Shown: in pieces, positions 8,073-16,565 of the stretch
Numbering within the stretch: position 1 is the stretch's first letter
How the letters are laid out: every line of letters starts with the position of its first letter
Origin: an uncultured Lachnoanaerobaculum sp.
GTDB taxonomy: Bacteria > Bacillota > Clostridia > Lachnospirales > Lachnospiraceae
DNA: 28,744 nt
Direction: 5' to 3'
Assembly: GCA_937925515.1 (NCBI GenBank)
Contig: CALALP010000079.1
Coordinates: 1-28,744 of the forward strand
Made by a program: the position numbers and the translations under genes
The notes under the pieces: generated by a model
Seen by the model: the letters and a program-made list of their open reading frames with translations, nothing else
Told to the model about the DNA's origin: nothing
Database searches by the model: none

Positions 8073-9110
8073 TTATCTAGTTAAAAACTCTGTATTATTT
8101 TTTACTCTTTCACGCCAATAATTTAATAAATCTAACATGGTTGTTTCAAAGTTTATTTCTGGTTTCCAACCAGTGTGTTTAGTAAACTTAGTACAATTTG
8201 GTACTTGTAAATCAGCATCTATTGGTCTTAACCTTTCTGGATCTACCTCAACTTTTATTTTATCTTTCATTGTAGACAAACTAATCAATTTTTGTAATGT
8301 ATCACCAACCTCACATGTATAAGTACCACCAATATTATAATATTCTCCTCCAATAGGATTTACTGTAACAAGCATGTAATATGCTCTCACAGCATCTCTC
8401 ACGTCTGCATAAGTTCTTAATGACTTAAGGTTTCCAACCTTAACAACTGGTTCTATCATTCCTGCTTCTATCATTGCTATCTGCTTTGCAAAAGTAGACT
8501 CATGGAATACATCACCTCTTCTTGGTCCTGTATGTGTAAACATCCTTGTTGTCATGATAGTCATTCCATAAGCTTCTGCATAATATCTTCCTAATAAATC
8601 AGTTCCTACCTTTGATATAGCATATGGAGATGCTGGATGAAATGGACAATCCTCATCTATTCCATCTTCAGGTTTTTTTTCTGCTGGTATCTTTCCAAAA
8701 ACTTCTGATGAAGCACAAACATGTATTATTGGGCTATATTCTTTATCAGAATCCATAACTATCCTAACTGACTCTAATAGTCTTGATGTTCCAAGTATAT
8801 TGGTATTCATTGTATCTATAGGAGCTGTAAAACTTGTCATAGGGTAACTCTGTGCTGCTAAATGAAATATGTATTTAGGTTTTATATTTTGAATAACATG
8901 TAAAAGTGAAACCTGATCATTTAAATCTGCATATTCAAAATAAACCCTATCTTTTTTATTTACTCTATCTATAAGATGTTGTACATTATCTAATGGACTT
9001 CTCCACCTACATACACCATATATCTCCCAATTAGTATTCTTTAGTAAAAAATCACATAAATGTGAACCTACCATTCCAGTAATACCTGTAATCAATACCT
9101 TTTCATTCAT
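8073..9110 (-). CDS. GDP-mannose 4,6-dehydratase family SDR
   Basis: This 345-residue extended SDR has NAD(P)-binding TGITGMVGSH (8-17), HLAAQSYPMTSF (83-94), SSEVFG (134-139) and the catalytic pair Y163/K167 in SPYAISK. The TGPRRGD segment is typical of GDP-mannose dehydratases. The family makes GDP-4-keto-6-deoxymannose, the shared precursor of GDP-fucose, GDP-rhamnose and related sugars. It differs from textbook Gmd (no TGQDGSYL start, HLAAQSYP rather than HLAAQSHV), so it may be a divergent branch, such as the GDP-heptose dehydratases DmhA or WcbK. It sits between the HddA-like kinase and the flavoenzyme gene, with short gaps on both sides. AGGAG precedes the ATG. Confidence 0.8.
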   Translation of the reverse strand: MNEKVLITGITGMVGSHLCDFLLKNTNWEIYGVCRWRSPLDNVQHLIDRVNKKDRVYFEYADLNDQVSLLHVIQNIKPKYIFHLAAQSYPMTSFTAPIDTMNTNILGTSRLLESVRIVMDSDKEYSPIIHVCASSEVFGKIPAEKKPEDGIDEDCPFHPASPYAISKVGTDLLGRYYAEAYGMTIMTTRMFTHTGPRRGDVFHESTFAKQIAMIEAGMIEPVVKVGNLKSLRTYADVRDAVRAYYMLVTVNPIGGEYYNIGGTYTCEVGDTLQKLISLSTMKDKIKVEVDPERLRPIDADLQVPNCTKFTKHTGWKPEINFETTMLDLLNYWRERVKNNTEFLTR

Positions 9111-9143
9111 ATTAATATTCTCCTTTACCCATAATTCTCTTAA

Positions 9144-10154
9144 TTATCGCTTCTTTACACTCTCTACATCAAAGTCTTCTGATTTATAATACATTATCCT
9201 AGATCCTCCATTTTCAAAATCAAATGGAACATGTAAAAGATCTTTAAATGCTTCTTTTACCTTTTCTTGCTTATCTTCTTCAACATAAAAGAGCATAAAA
9301 CCACCACCTCCTGCACCAAGAAGTTTACCACCAATAGCTCCTGCATTTGTTGCAATTTTATAAAGATCATCAATACTATTATTGGAAATATTATCTGTTA
9401 TACCACGCTTTAGCTTCCAAGTATAATCTAATAGTTTACCAAATTCTATAAGTTCAGTTTTTGATGTAAGTATCTTTTCAGCTTCATTTACAAGATTTTT
9501 CATTTCTATAAGCTCATTTACCTTGTTTTTAGTAGCCTCTTTTTGTTTTACTGCAATATCACTAGAGAACCTTGAAAATCCTGTAAAAAATAACATCAAA
9601 TTTTTATTAAGTTGTTTCTTTCTTTCTCTTGAAATAATAATAGGATTTACCCTATATCCCTCATTATCAAAATCTATCCTATTAAAACCTCCAAATGAAG
9701 CAGCTATCTGATCCTGTATTCCACCACTTTCATTACACAGTACTCTTTCAAGATATATAGCATCATCTGCCAATTTCCTTTTATCAGCGTACTTACCTTT
9801 AAGAGCATAACAAGCACTAATTAAGCCTACTGCAAAAGAGCTACTTGAACCTATCCCAGAACGTGCAGGCAAATCTGCTTCATATACAACCCTAAGTTCA
9901 TGCATATCAAGATATTTCATTGCTTCTCTTACAGCTGGATGTTTAATTTCTTCAGCAGTATTAGTTCTTTCTATAACATTGTAAGTTATTTGATTTGAAT
10001 AATCAAAAAAACGTGGTAAATGTCTCACTGTAACATAACAATATTTATCAAATGATGTTGAAATTACACTTCCTCCATGCTCCTCATAAAACTCTTTAAA
10101 GTCCGTACCTCCTCCAAAAAATGACATCCTAAAAGGTGTTTGTGTTATAACCAT
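9144..10154 (-). CDS. GHMP sugar kinase, HddA-like (first copy)
   Basis: This 336-residue kinase has the GHMP signature PARSGIGSSSSFAVG (96-110, ATP-binding), the N-terminal TPFRMSFFGGGTDF that marks the D-glycero-D-manno-heptose 7-phosphate kinase and fucokinase-like branch, and the C-terminal GKLLGAGGGGFMLF glycine loop. HddA phosphorylates heptose 7-phosphate at C1 on the way to GDP-heptose. A second homologous kinase is at 19693..20679; the two are clearly related but diverged, so they probably act on different sugars. It directly precedes the GMD-like gene, suggesting its product feeds that dehydratase after a guanylyltransferase step that is not in the window. The upstream ribosome site is weak. 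Confidence 0.8.
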   Translation of the reverse strand: MVITQTPFRMSFFGGGTDFKEFYEEHGGSVISTSFDKYCYVTVRHLPRFFDYSNQITYNVIERTNTAEEIKHPAVREAMKYLDMHELRVVYEADLPARSGIGSSSSFAVGLISACYALKGKYADKRKLADDAIYLERVLCNESGGIQDQIAASFGGFNRIDFDNEGYRVNPIIISRERKKQLNKNLMLFFTGFSRFSSDIAVKQKEATKNKVNELIEMKNLVNEAEKILTSKTELIEFGKLLDYTWKLKRGITDNISNNSIDDLYKIATNAGAIGGKLLGAGGGGFMLFYVEEDKQEKVKEAFKDLLHVPFDFENGGSRIMYYKSEDFDVESVKKR

Positions 10155-10195
10155 TATATTAAACCATTCCTTTCTAAAATTTTATATTAATAATC

Positions 10196-12268
10196 TTATT
10201 TCCTAATATATTCTGATAACCCTAAACTCTGATCATTTCCTATTAAATTAAAATTCTTATCTAAAACTTCCCTATCATATTCTGTCATAGGTTTATGTAC
10301 CTCAAATAAATAAATTTTTTTAATATCTTTAATATCTATTCCTTCTAAAGTATTTACATTTTTAATTAAATCATACTTCCCATTATGGGTAAGATAATAA
10401 TTCCAACCATCTGAATAATAAAAAGTTGCTACTACTAATGTATCTTTATTATATATATCTCCTTTATATAAAAGTGCATCTGCAACTTCTCTATATGGCT
10501 GATAAATACTTTCTACTTCATTTTTTATATTTACAATAGAATCTATTCCTGACCAAATAAATAAAAATACTCCTGCTAAACAATACAATACCCCCTTCTT
10601 TATATTCAAGTTAACAAAAAGAAGATCTAAACTCTTTATTAATCCATATGATGATAAAATAATAGCTAAAGGCAATAACTCAAGAAAATATCTATGTACC
10701 CAAACTGAAGCTTCAGGCTTAATATACTTAGAATATACATATGATACAAAAATAACAACTACTATTACACTAAATAAGCAAATATTAAGTTCCAGCTCAA
10801 TATCATCTTTTCTATTATCTTTAATTTTTATTAAAGCCTGATAGACTACACTTAAAACTCCAACAATAAATGTAAAGTACAATATATTTTGATTTGAAAA
10901 TAGCCATATAAATAAGTCTCTTATACTTAATAAATTAGGTACTTCTGGCCAAAAAGTCCCTCCATACATTCTTCTTGCATTTATAAGTATTGTTATAAAC
11001 CAAGGTAAAAATATAATTCCTGTAATAATGTATGGTATTATATAATGCCAAGAACTTCTTTTTTTGAAAAATCTTAATGTTTCATATAAAAATATCCCTA
11101 GACACATCAATATTCCAAAATAATGCGAGTTTATAACAACTAACATAGCCAAACTATTTATTATTATAGATTTCCTATTTAGCTTAAATCCACTTTTCCA
11201 TTTAACTATTAAAGAATATATAACAAATGTAGAAGCTGTAATAATAAACCCATAAGCTCTAACTGTATATGCAGATGTTGTAAATAAAACAGAAGAAGTT
11301 ATTATCATAATTTCAGCAATAAGTCCAATATACTTATTCCATCCTCTCCTTACTGTTACTGCAAGAAGATAAAAACCTATTGTATTACAAACTATACTTG
11401 GTATTCTTAACCACAGACTTAACATTTTGGGTCCTATTGGTATAAGTTTAGACCAAAAATGATACACCAATGGGAACAGTGGTGCAGTAGTAGGATCATC
11501 ATGCCACATATAATAAAATACCCTTGACAAAGATAAATCTTTACTTGCAAATCCCATAGTAGCAGTATCATCAACCCAAATAGAGCTTTTATCTCCATAA
11601 ACCATTAAGAGTAAAAAACCTATAAATGCAATCACTAAATATACTATTGTCATTTTATTTTTCTTAATAAAACTTAAAATTAAATCTTTTTTTAAAAATA
11701 ACAATAGATACAATATCATTGATATTATAAATTCTATACTTACAAATGGTATATTATAAAAAGATATATTAGTATCTTCAAGTGCAATCTCTAAGTTATC
11801 TCCAGATTCATTATTGCTATAACAGTCTATAACCTTTCCACTACTATCATTTAATTTAACTTCACATTTACCTGACCATTTATCTGAATTGAACACTATA
11901 TATCTACTTGTTCCCTTTTTCAATTTTATCTTTATTTCACTAGTAAGATTCTTTTGTCCATATGTTCTCCATCTTTGTACTCCATACATATCTAGCCAAG
12001 TTCCACCTATAACTTTATAACTTAAATCTGATTTGCCTTTTTTTATTCCTTTAAATACTATTTCATTTCCTTCTGCAAATTCTGATTTATCATTTAAAGC
12101 AACTATGGTTATTGTGTCTGATGGATATAGCATAAGATGATTTGCAATATACACAGTTGTCATTACTAAGATAGTAAGTAAAGCTGATATAACTAATTTA
12201 TATTTGTCTTTTTTTATAAATCTAATAAATAAAGCAAAAGCTATCAAACCCAAAATTAAATATAACAT
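10196..12268 (-). CDS. Membrane GT-C glycosyltransferase (GT39-like) with an N-terminal extracytoplasmic domain
   Basis: The frame is open up to 12307, but GGGGGA just before the ATG at 12268 sets the start, giving 690 residues. Two helices come first (about 2-17 and 24-45), then an outside domain (about 50-165) with QRWRTY, VFNSDKWSG and DCY. After that comes a GT-C body: a helix at about 173-191, then the catalytic-type outside loop with WVDD (231-234), the LWLRIPSIV segment and about nine more helices. GT39/ArnT-like enzymes use polyprenyl-phosphate sugars on the outer face. The N-terminal domain matches the separate 170-residue protein at 17581..18093 and is not part of standard GT39 enzymes. 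It follows the methyltransferase gene closely in the operon. Confidence 0.75.
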   Translation of the reverse strand: MLYLILGLIAFALFIRFIKKDKYKLVISALLTILVMTTVYIANHLMLYPSDTITIVALNDKSEFAEGNEIVFKGIKKGKSDLSYKVIGGTWLDMYGVQRWRTYGQKNLTSEIKIKLKKGTSRYIVFNSDKWSGKCEVKLNDSSGKVIDCYSNNESGDNLEIALEDTNISFYNIPFVSIEFIISMILYLLLFLKKDLILSFIKKNKMTIVYLVIAFIGFLLLMVYGDKSSIWVDDTATMGFASKDLSLSRVFYYMWHDDPTTAPLFPLVYHFWSKLIPIGPKMLSLWLRIPSIVCNTIGFYLLAVTVRRGWNKYIGLIAEIMIITSSVLFTTSAYTVRAYGFIITASTFVIYSLIVKWKSGFKLNRKSIIINSLAMLVVINSHYFGILMCLGIFLYETLRFFKKRSSWHYIIPYIITGIIFLPWFITILINARRMYGGTFWPEVPNLLSIRDLFIWLFSNQNILYFTFIVGVLSVVYQALIKIKDNRKDDIELELNICLFSVIVVVIFVSYVYSKYIKPEASVWVHRYFLELLPLAIILSSYGLIKSLDLLFVNLNIKKGVLYCLAGVFLFIWSGIDSIVNIKNEVESIYQPYREVADALLYKGDIYNKDTLVVATFYYSDGWNYYLTHNGKYDLIKNVNTLEGIDIKDIKKIYLFEVHKPMTEYDREVLDKNFNLIGNDQSLGLSEYIRK

Positions 12269-12319
12269 GCTATCCCCCATAATAATATTCAAAAATATAG
12301 TATACATAGTCTTAACACA

Positions 12320-13669
12320 TCACTTAATAAAAAGTACCATATTGTCTTTATACCACCAATCTATATCTGGATTATTTTTAAATTGTTCTCTTATATCAAC
12401 CCATTTATAGCCCCTGCTACTGAATTTATCAATCCAATATTCTATTGGTTGTTCATTTACATGTCCATCTCCACCTTGCCCTACATGTGCAGCTGAAAAG
12501 AGTATTTTATCAGAATGCCTACATATATTGTCAATAAAATTATCTGCATACTCTTCATCTATATGTTCTGCAACTTCAAGAGAAATAGCCATGTCAAATT
12601 TTCTTCCTAAATCAATAGACTTTGTTAAATCAAATGGAATAAAACTGCTTCCATCTATCATAAGCATATCTCTATTAACATAATCTCCATCTACTCCTAC
12701 AACTTCTATATTCCTATTTATAGCTTTTGCAGCTGCAAGCCAAGTACCTGTCCCACAACCAAAATCAACTATACTCTTAGGTAACAACTCCGGAAGAAGT
12801 TTTTTCAAAACATTTAATCCAGAAACAAAAGAGCTATATTGGTTATCTTCATAAAAAATATCTCCATAAATATCATTAGATACATTATTATCTTTACTAT
12901 TATTTAATGAATATATTTTAGATAATTTTCTTTCTATATTCCATACCCTCTTCAATATCTCTTTTTTAAGGTAAATCTCAGCTTTCCATGCCCTACTATC
13001 TATTTGATGTGCTAGATTTTCCTCTGTTTTCCAAATCCTACTATCAAATGTAGTACTTAAATTTTCTTCAGCTTTCCATGCTCTGCTATCTATTTGATGT
13101 GCTAGGTTTTCTTCTGTTTTCCAAATCCTACTATCAAATGTAGTACTTAAATTTTCCTCAGCTTTCCATACTCTGCTATCTATTTGATGACCTAAGCTCT
13201 CTTCAGTTTTCCAAATTCTACTATCAAATGAACTACTTAGATTTTCTTCAGCTTTCCATATCCTACTATCTATTTGATGACTTAAATTTTCTTCAGTCTT
13301 CCAAATCCTACTGTCAAATGAACTACTTAAATTTTCTTCGGCTTTCCATACCCTATTATCTATTTGATGACTTAAATTTTCTTCAGCTTTCCAAATCCTA
13401 CTATCTATCTGTTGGCTTAAATTTTCTTCAGCTTTCCAAATCCTACTATCTATCTGTTGGCTTAAACTGTCTTTATATTTTGAAAATTCATCTAGCTGAT
13501 ATTTTAATTCATCTATGCTTTTTATAATTTTACTAAATTGTTCATCCAATTTTCTATCTAAATCATCTACTTGTTTGCGTAGCTTATATGTTGTTGTATA
13601 TGTAAAAGGCTTATAGAGAATTTGTAATATTTTTTTTATAAATGATTTAAAACTATTATCTTTATCCAA
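12320..13669 (-). CDS. Methyltransferase with a 12-unit, 15-residue coiled-coil repeat
   Basis: This 449-residue protein starts at TTG (13667-13669), supported by AGGGAG six bases upstream and by the lack of a better ATG. Residues 1-70 are basic, then heptad-like. Residues 71-250 are twelve 15-residue units of the form xQIDSRIWKAEENLS, with Trp at 78, 93, 108 and so on to 243, always 15 apart. Residues 280-449 are a class I SAM methyltransferase with VDFGCGTGTW (301-310) and SLEVAEHI (363-370). A 15-residue period (15/4 turns) suggests a right-handed coiled coil or long helical rod. With an ABC exporter in the same operon it is analogous in layout to the O-antigen capping enzyme WbdD, whose coiled coil sets chain length. 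No kinase domain is present. Substrate and role are inferred. Confidence 0.8.
   Translation of the reverse strand: MDKDNSFKSFIKKILQILYKPFTYTTTYKLRKQVDDLDRKLDEQFSKIIKSIDELKYQLDEFSKYKDSLSQQIDSRIWKAEENLSQQIDSRIWKAEENLSHQIDNRVWKAEENLSSSFDSRIWKTEENLSHQIDSRIWKAEENLSSSFDSRIWKTEESLGHQIDSRVWKAEENLSTTFDSRIWKTEENLAHQIDSRAWKAEENLSTTFDSRIWKTEENLAHQIDSRAWKAEIYLKKEILKRVWNIERKLSKIYSLNNSKDNNVSNDIYGDIFYEDNQYSSFVSGLNVLKKLLPELLPKSIVDFGCGTGTWLAAAKAINRNIEVVGVDGDYVNRDMLMIDGSSFIPFDLTKSIDLGRKFDMAISLEVAEHIDEEYADNFIDNICRHSDKILFSAAHVGQGGDGHVNEQPIEYWIDKFSSRGYKWVDIREQFKNNPDIDWWYKDNMVLFIK
12920..13459 (-). repeat. Tandem 45-bp repeats (12 units, 90-bp higher order)
   Basis: Eleven clear 45-bp units (12965-13459) and one degenerate unit (12920-12964) lie in frame inside the methyltransferase gene. 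Units alternate between two types (HQIDSRxWKAEENL and xxFDSRIWKTEENL) so that the last part repeats every 90 bp. The two 90-bp copies covering residues 176-205 and 206-235 are almost base-identical and so look recently duplicated. Unit number is likely to vary between strains by slippage or recombination without shifting the frame. Confidence 0.95.
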
Positions 13670-13713
13670 TTAGTACTCCCTCTTTCTTGATTTTAAAAGT
13701 AACATATCCTTAT

Positions 13714-14700
13714 TTAATGAATCTTATATAAATTTCTTCTAAAATATCTTATAATCATCAATATCATAGCCATAATTCGTATACTAGATAGTTTAGCAAA
13801 TTGGTATTTAATATTTTTCATTTTATCTAAAATATGCTTTTTGGATTTAATTATATTAACTGCCCTTTTCCTATCTTCCTTAGGTAAATCATATATCATA
13901 ACAAAGGATAATATATATTGATCTAGTAGTCTTTCATATAAAACCTCTTTAACTTCTGAGTTACTTAATTCTACTTCCAATATAGAATTTTCTAATATAT
14001 TACATAAATCAATTATATGTTTTAAGCTAATATTGTTTGCAAGTGAGTCCACTCTTCCTATTCTATATTCATAATATGGTAAATGTGAGAAAAAAATCCT
14101 TTCAGCTTTTAAAATTGACTTTGTAGAATAATCAATATCTTCACTAAATATACCTTCTATAAAAAATAAGTCATTTTTTAATATAAAATCTAGTTTATAG
14201 ATGTATTGCCAAACATTCCAATAATTTCTCCTATTATGTAAGAAACTACGCAAATATCTCTTATCTTCTATAACTCCTCTATCCTCTATTGATGACTCCA
14301 CATACGATATATTTCCATTTCTATCAATTACTTTATAATCTGAGATAAGAATGTCAAAATCATAATCAAAATCTTTAATTTTTATATATCTAAGTAAACT
14401 CGAAAATAAAACATCATCTATCAAATCATCAGAATCAAAAAATACTACATACTTTCCCTTTGCTATTTTAATACCACAATTTCTAGCATTAGAAAGTCCC
14501 TCTCCCTCTTGATAAACTAGTTCTATCTTGTCTTTAAACTCTTCCTTGTAAGATTTTGCAATCTCAACACATTTATCCTCAGAGTCCCTCAATATCAATA
14601 TTACTTCATATAAAGCTCCTCTACAACTAAGCATACTATCTAAAAACTTTTCTAAGTATCTTTCAACTTTATATACAGGCACTATAATACTAATAAACAT
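13714..14700 (-). CDS. GT2 family glycosyltransferase
   Basis: This 328-residue cytoplasmic GT-A enzyme has the GT2 start ISIIVPVYKVERYLEKFLDSML (3-24) and the metal-binding DSDD (89-92) in a FFDSDDLIDD context. The GEGLSNARNCGI segment before it is the common acceptor/donor loop of EpsJ/WbbL-like enzymes. The C-terminal third is not diagnostic. It should add one sugar of the repeat unit from a nucleotide donor; the donor cannot be named. GGAG lies five bases before the ATG. The upstream GT2 gene ends 13 bp earlier, and the repeat-bearing methyltransferase gene follows after 44 bp. Confidence 0.85.
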   Translation of the reverse strand: MFISIIVPVYKVERYLEKFLDSMLSCRGALYEVILILRDSEDKCVEIAKSYKEEFKDKIELVYQEGEGLSNARNCGIKIAKGKYVVFFDSDDLIDDVLFSSLLRYIKIKDFDYDFDILISDYKVIDRNGNISYVESSIEDRGVIEDKRYLRSFLHNRRNYWNVWQYIYKLDFILKNDLFFIEGIFSEDIDYSTKSILKAERIFFSHLPYYEYRIGRVDSLANNISLKHIIDLCNILENSILEVELSNSEVKEVLYERLLDQYILSFVMIYDLPKEDRKRAVNIIKSKKHILDKMKNIKYQFAKLSSIRIMAMILMIIRYFRRNLYKIH

Positions 14701-14713
14701 ACAAACTCCAATA

Positions 14714-15799
14714 TTATTTAAAAATATACTCTCTTAATTTCTTAAATATTTTTCTTATCTTAGGTATAATTCCCTTATTTTCTTTCCAAAAATAATATAA
14801 TCTATTTAACTTTGGATTTGTGTAATACTTGGTTCTAAATATTGAATTTATATCATTGTTTTCTACATCAACCATACGGTTAAATGGTTCTCCAACTCTT
14901 GCCCAAAACCACTTAGCTCTTATAGACCTAAGAAGTGCTGTCTCATCAAATATTTTTTTATCTTTATTAGCATAATATATATTTAATAATTCTTCTTCTA
15001 ATGCTCTATATTGTCTTTCTACCTCATCTTTATCACTTATTCCAAAGAAGTCATTTCTCCAATTACAAAAAAGAAATCTTCTATCACTTGGAATCTCATA
15101 TCCTAGAGTTTGTTTTACTGCTTTTGCTGCTAATTCTCCACTTTCCTTATGAAGTCTATCTTTCTTTTCTAAAGTTATATTATCTTCACCTACTCTATAT
15201 TCACCTAAAACTTCCGGTAAATTAGCTATTTCTCCATGGCATATAACTCTTCCCCAAAGTTCAAAGTCTTCTGCTAAGAACTTATTATTATAGAATAACT
15301 CATTCTCTATAAAAACTTTCTTTCTAAGCATAAGTGTAGAATGACATAAATCACAAAAAAACAACATGTTTGATTTACATTGTTCTTTTTCTATTGGTGG
15401 TTTATGCACCCAATCTGTATCAACTCCAAAATGATGTTGATAAGTTCCAAGTACAATTATATCTGGATGACTATCCATATATTCTACTTGTTTTTTTAAT
15501 CTATCAGGATGTGATAAATCATCAGCATCCATTCGTGCAATATATTCACCTTTAGCAAGTCTCATTCCCTTATTTAGGGATTCAGCTAATCCTAACTTTA
15601 TATCATTTTTTATAAGTTTTATTCTAGGATCTAGAGTACAGTATTTTTTTATTATATCTGTACAAGCTTTACTTGACCCAAATTCATCAATAATCAACAT
15701 TTCCCAATCAGTATAAGTTTGTGCAATTATACTATCCATACATTCTGATATATATTTTTCACTATTATAAACAGGTAACAATACAGTAACTTTTGGCAT
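14714..15799 (-). CDS. GT2 family glycosyltransferase
   Basis: This 361-residue protein has KVTVLLPVYNSEKYI at the N-terminus (3-17) and the metal-binding DADD (91-94) followed by LSHPDRL, a typical GT2 pattern of capsule and exopolysaccharide enzymes. The usual IIDDGSxD motif is altered to IIDEFGSS (36-43), keeping an acidic residue. The FLAEDFELWGR segment supplies the usual ED catalytic-base region. It probably adds a sugar to the growing glycan inside the cell; the donor is unknown. The start lies 2 bp after the exporter ATPase stop, with GGAGA embedded in the end of that gene, so translation is likely coupled. Confidence 0.85.
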   Translation of the reverse strand: MPKVTVLLPVYNSEKYISECMDSIIAQTYTDWEMLIIDEFGSSKACTDIIKKYCTLDPRIKLIKNDIKLGLAESLNKGMRLAKGEYIARMDADDLSHPDRLKKQVEYMDSHPDIIVLGTYQHHFGVDTDWVHKPPIEKEQCKSNMLFFCDLCHSTLMLRKKVFIENELFYNNKFLAEDFELWGRVICHGEIANLPEVLGEYRVGEDNITLEKKDRLHKESGELAAKAVKQTLGYEIPSDRRFLFCNWRNDFFGISDKDEVERQYRALEEELLNIYYANKDKKIFDETALLRSIRAKWFWARVGEPFNRMVDVENNDINSIFRTKYYTNPKLNRLYYFWKENKGIIPKIRKIFKKLREYIFK

Positions 15800-15801
15800 A
15801 A

Positions 15802-16530
15802 TTATCTCCTCATATATTCTTCATACTCATCGCAGATTTTTTGAGTATCTCCATACCCAAACATCTGTCCTTTCTCTAACCATAAAACCTTTGTACACAT
15901 TTCTCTTATTTGATCAATAGAATGAGATACTAATATAGTAGTAACTCCACTATCAAAAAGTTCTCTCATCCTTTTCTCACTCTTAGCTCTAAAAGCCATA
16001 TCTCCAACTGATAACACCTCATCTAAGATAAGTATATCCGGAGTTACAAATGATGCAAGTGAGAATGCAAGTTTTGACTTCATACCTGAAGAAAGCTTTC
16101 TAAATGCAACATTTTCAAATTCTTTTATTTCAGAAAAATCAATAATCTCATCATATTTATCTTTAATAAATTTCTTTGTATAACCAAGTAAAGCTCCTCT
16201 TAAATATACATTTTCTTTAACTGTCATATCATCATCGAAACCTGCTGTAAGTTCTAGTAATGGTGCTACCACTCCATCTACTCTTACACTTCCCTCTGAA
16301 ACAGGCATTATTCCTGAAAGTACCTTTAATATAGTAGACTTCCCTGAACCATTTGACCCTATTATCCCAAGTAACTCTCCTTTTTCTACTTGAAATGATA
16401 TATCATTTAATGCTTTAAACTCTTTTGTAATAGTTTCTCTTTTCATTTTTCTAATAAAAAATTCTTTCAAGGAAAGTTCTTTAATATCTCCAAGAATATA
16501 TGTTACTGACACATGATCTACATATATCAT
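15802..16530 (-). CDS. Polysaccharide ABC exporter ATPase (Wzt/TagH type, no C-terminal sugar-binding domain)
   Basis: The frame opens at a TTG at 16542, but that codon belongs to the ribosome site TTGGAG; the ATG at 16530 is the likely start, giving 242 residues. Walker A is GSNGSGKST (58-66), the ABC signature LSSGM (146-150), Walker B ILILDEV (166-172), and the switch His lies in LVSHS (about 203). The family partners with a Wzm/TagG permease to export complete lipid-linked polysaccharide or teichoic acid. It ends right after the nucleotide-binding domain, so it lacks the C-terminal carbohydrate-binding domain of O9a-type Wzt or the long tail of TagH. This points to export not gated by a Wzt-borne end-cap reader. 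Confidence 0.9.
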   Translation of the reverse strand: MIYVDHVSVTYILGDIKELSLKEFFIRKMKRETITKEFKALNDISFQVEKGELLGIIGSNGSGKSTILKVLSGIMPVSEGSVRVDGVVAPLLELTAGFDDDMTVKENVYLRGALLGYTKKFIKDKYDEIIDFSEIKEFENVAFRKLSSGMKSKLAFSLASFVTPDILILDEVLSVGDMAFRAKSEKRMRELFDSGVTTILVSHSIDQIREMCTKVLWLEKGQMFGYGDTQKICDEYEEYMRR

Positions 16531-16565
16531 ATCTTTCTCCAATTCTGCTATCTTTACAATTCTTT

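Noticed and set aside
7696..8121. 141-codon plus-strand open frame
   Set aside because: Lies opposite the well-supported flavoprotein gene and runs into the dehydratase gene; no ribosome site or recognisable domain.
13228..13527. 99-codon plus-strand open frame with its own repeat (LQLSKSYYL-like)
   Set aside because: It is the complement of the 45-bp repeats in the methyltransferase gene; the repeat keeps the opposite strand open. No ribosome site, and composition is unlike a real protein.
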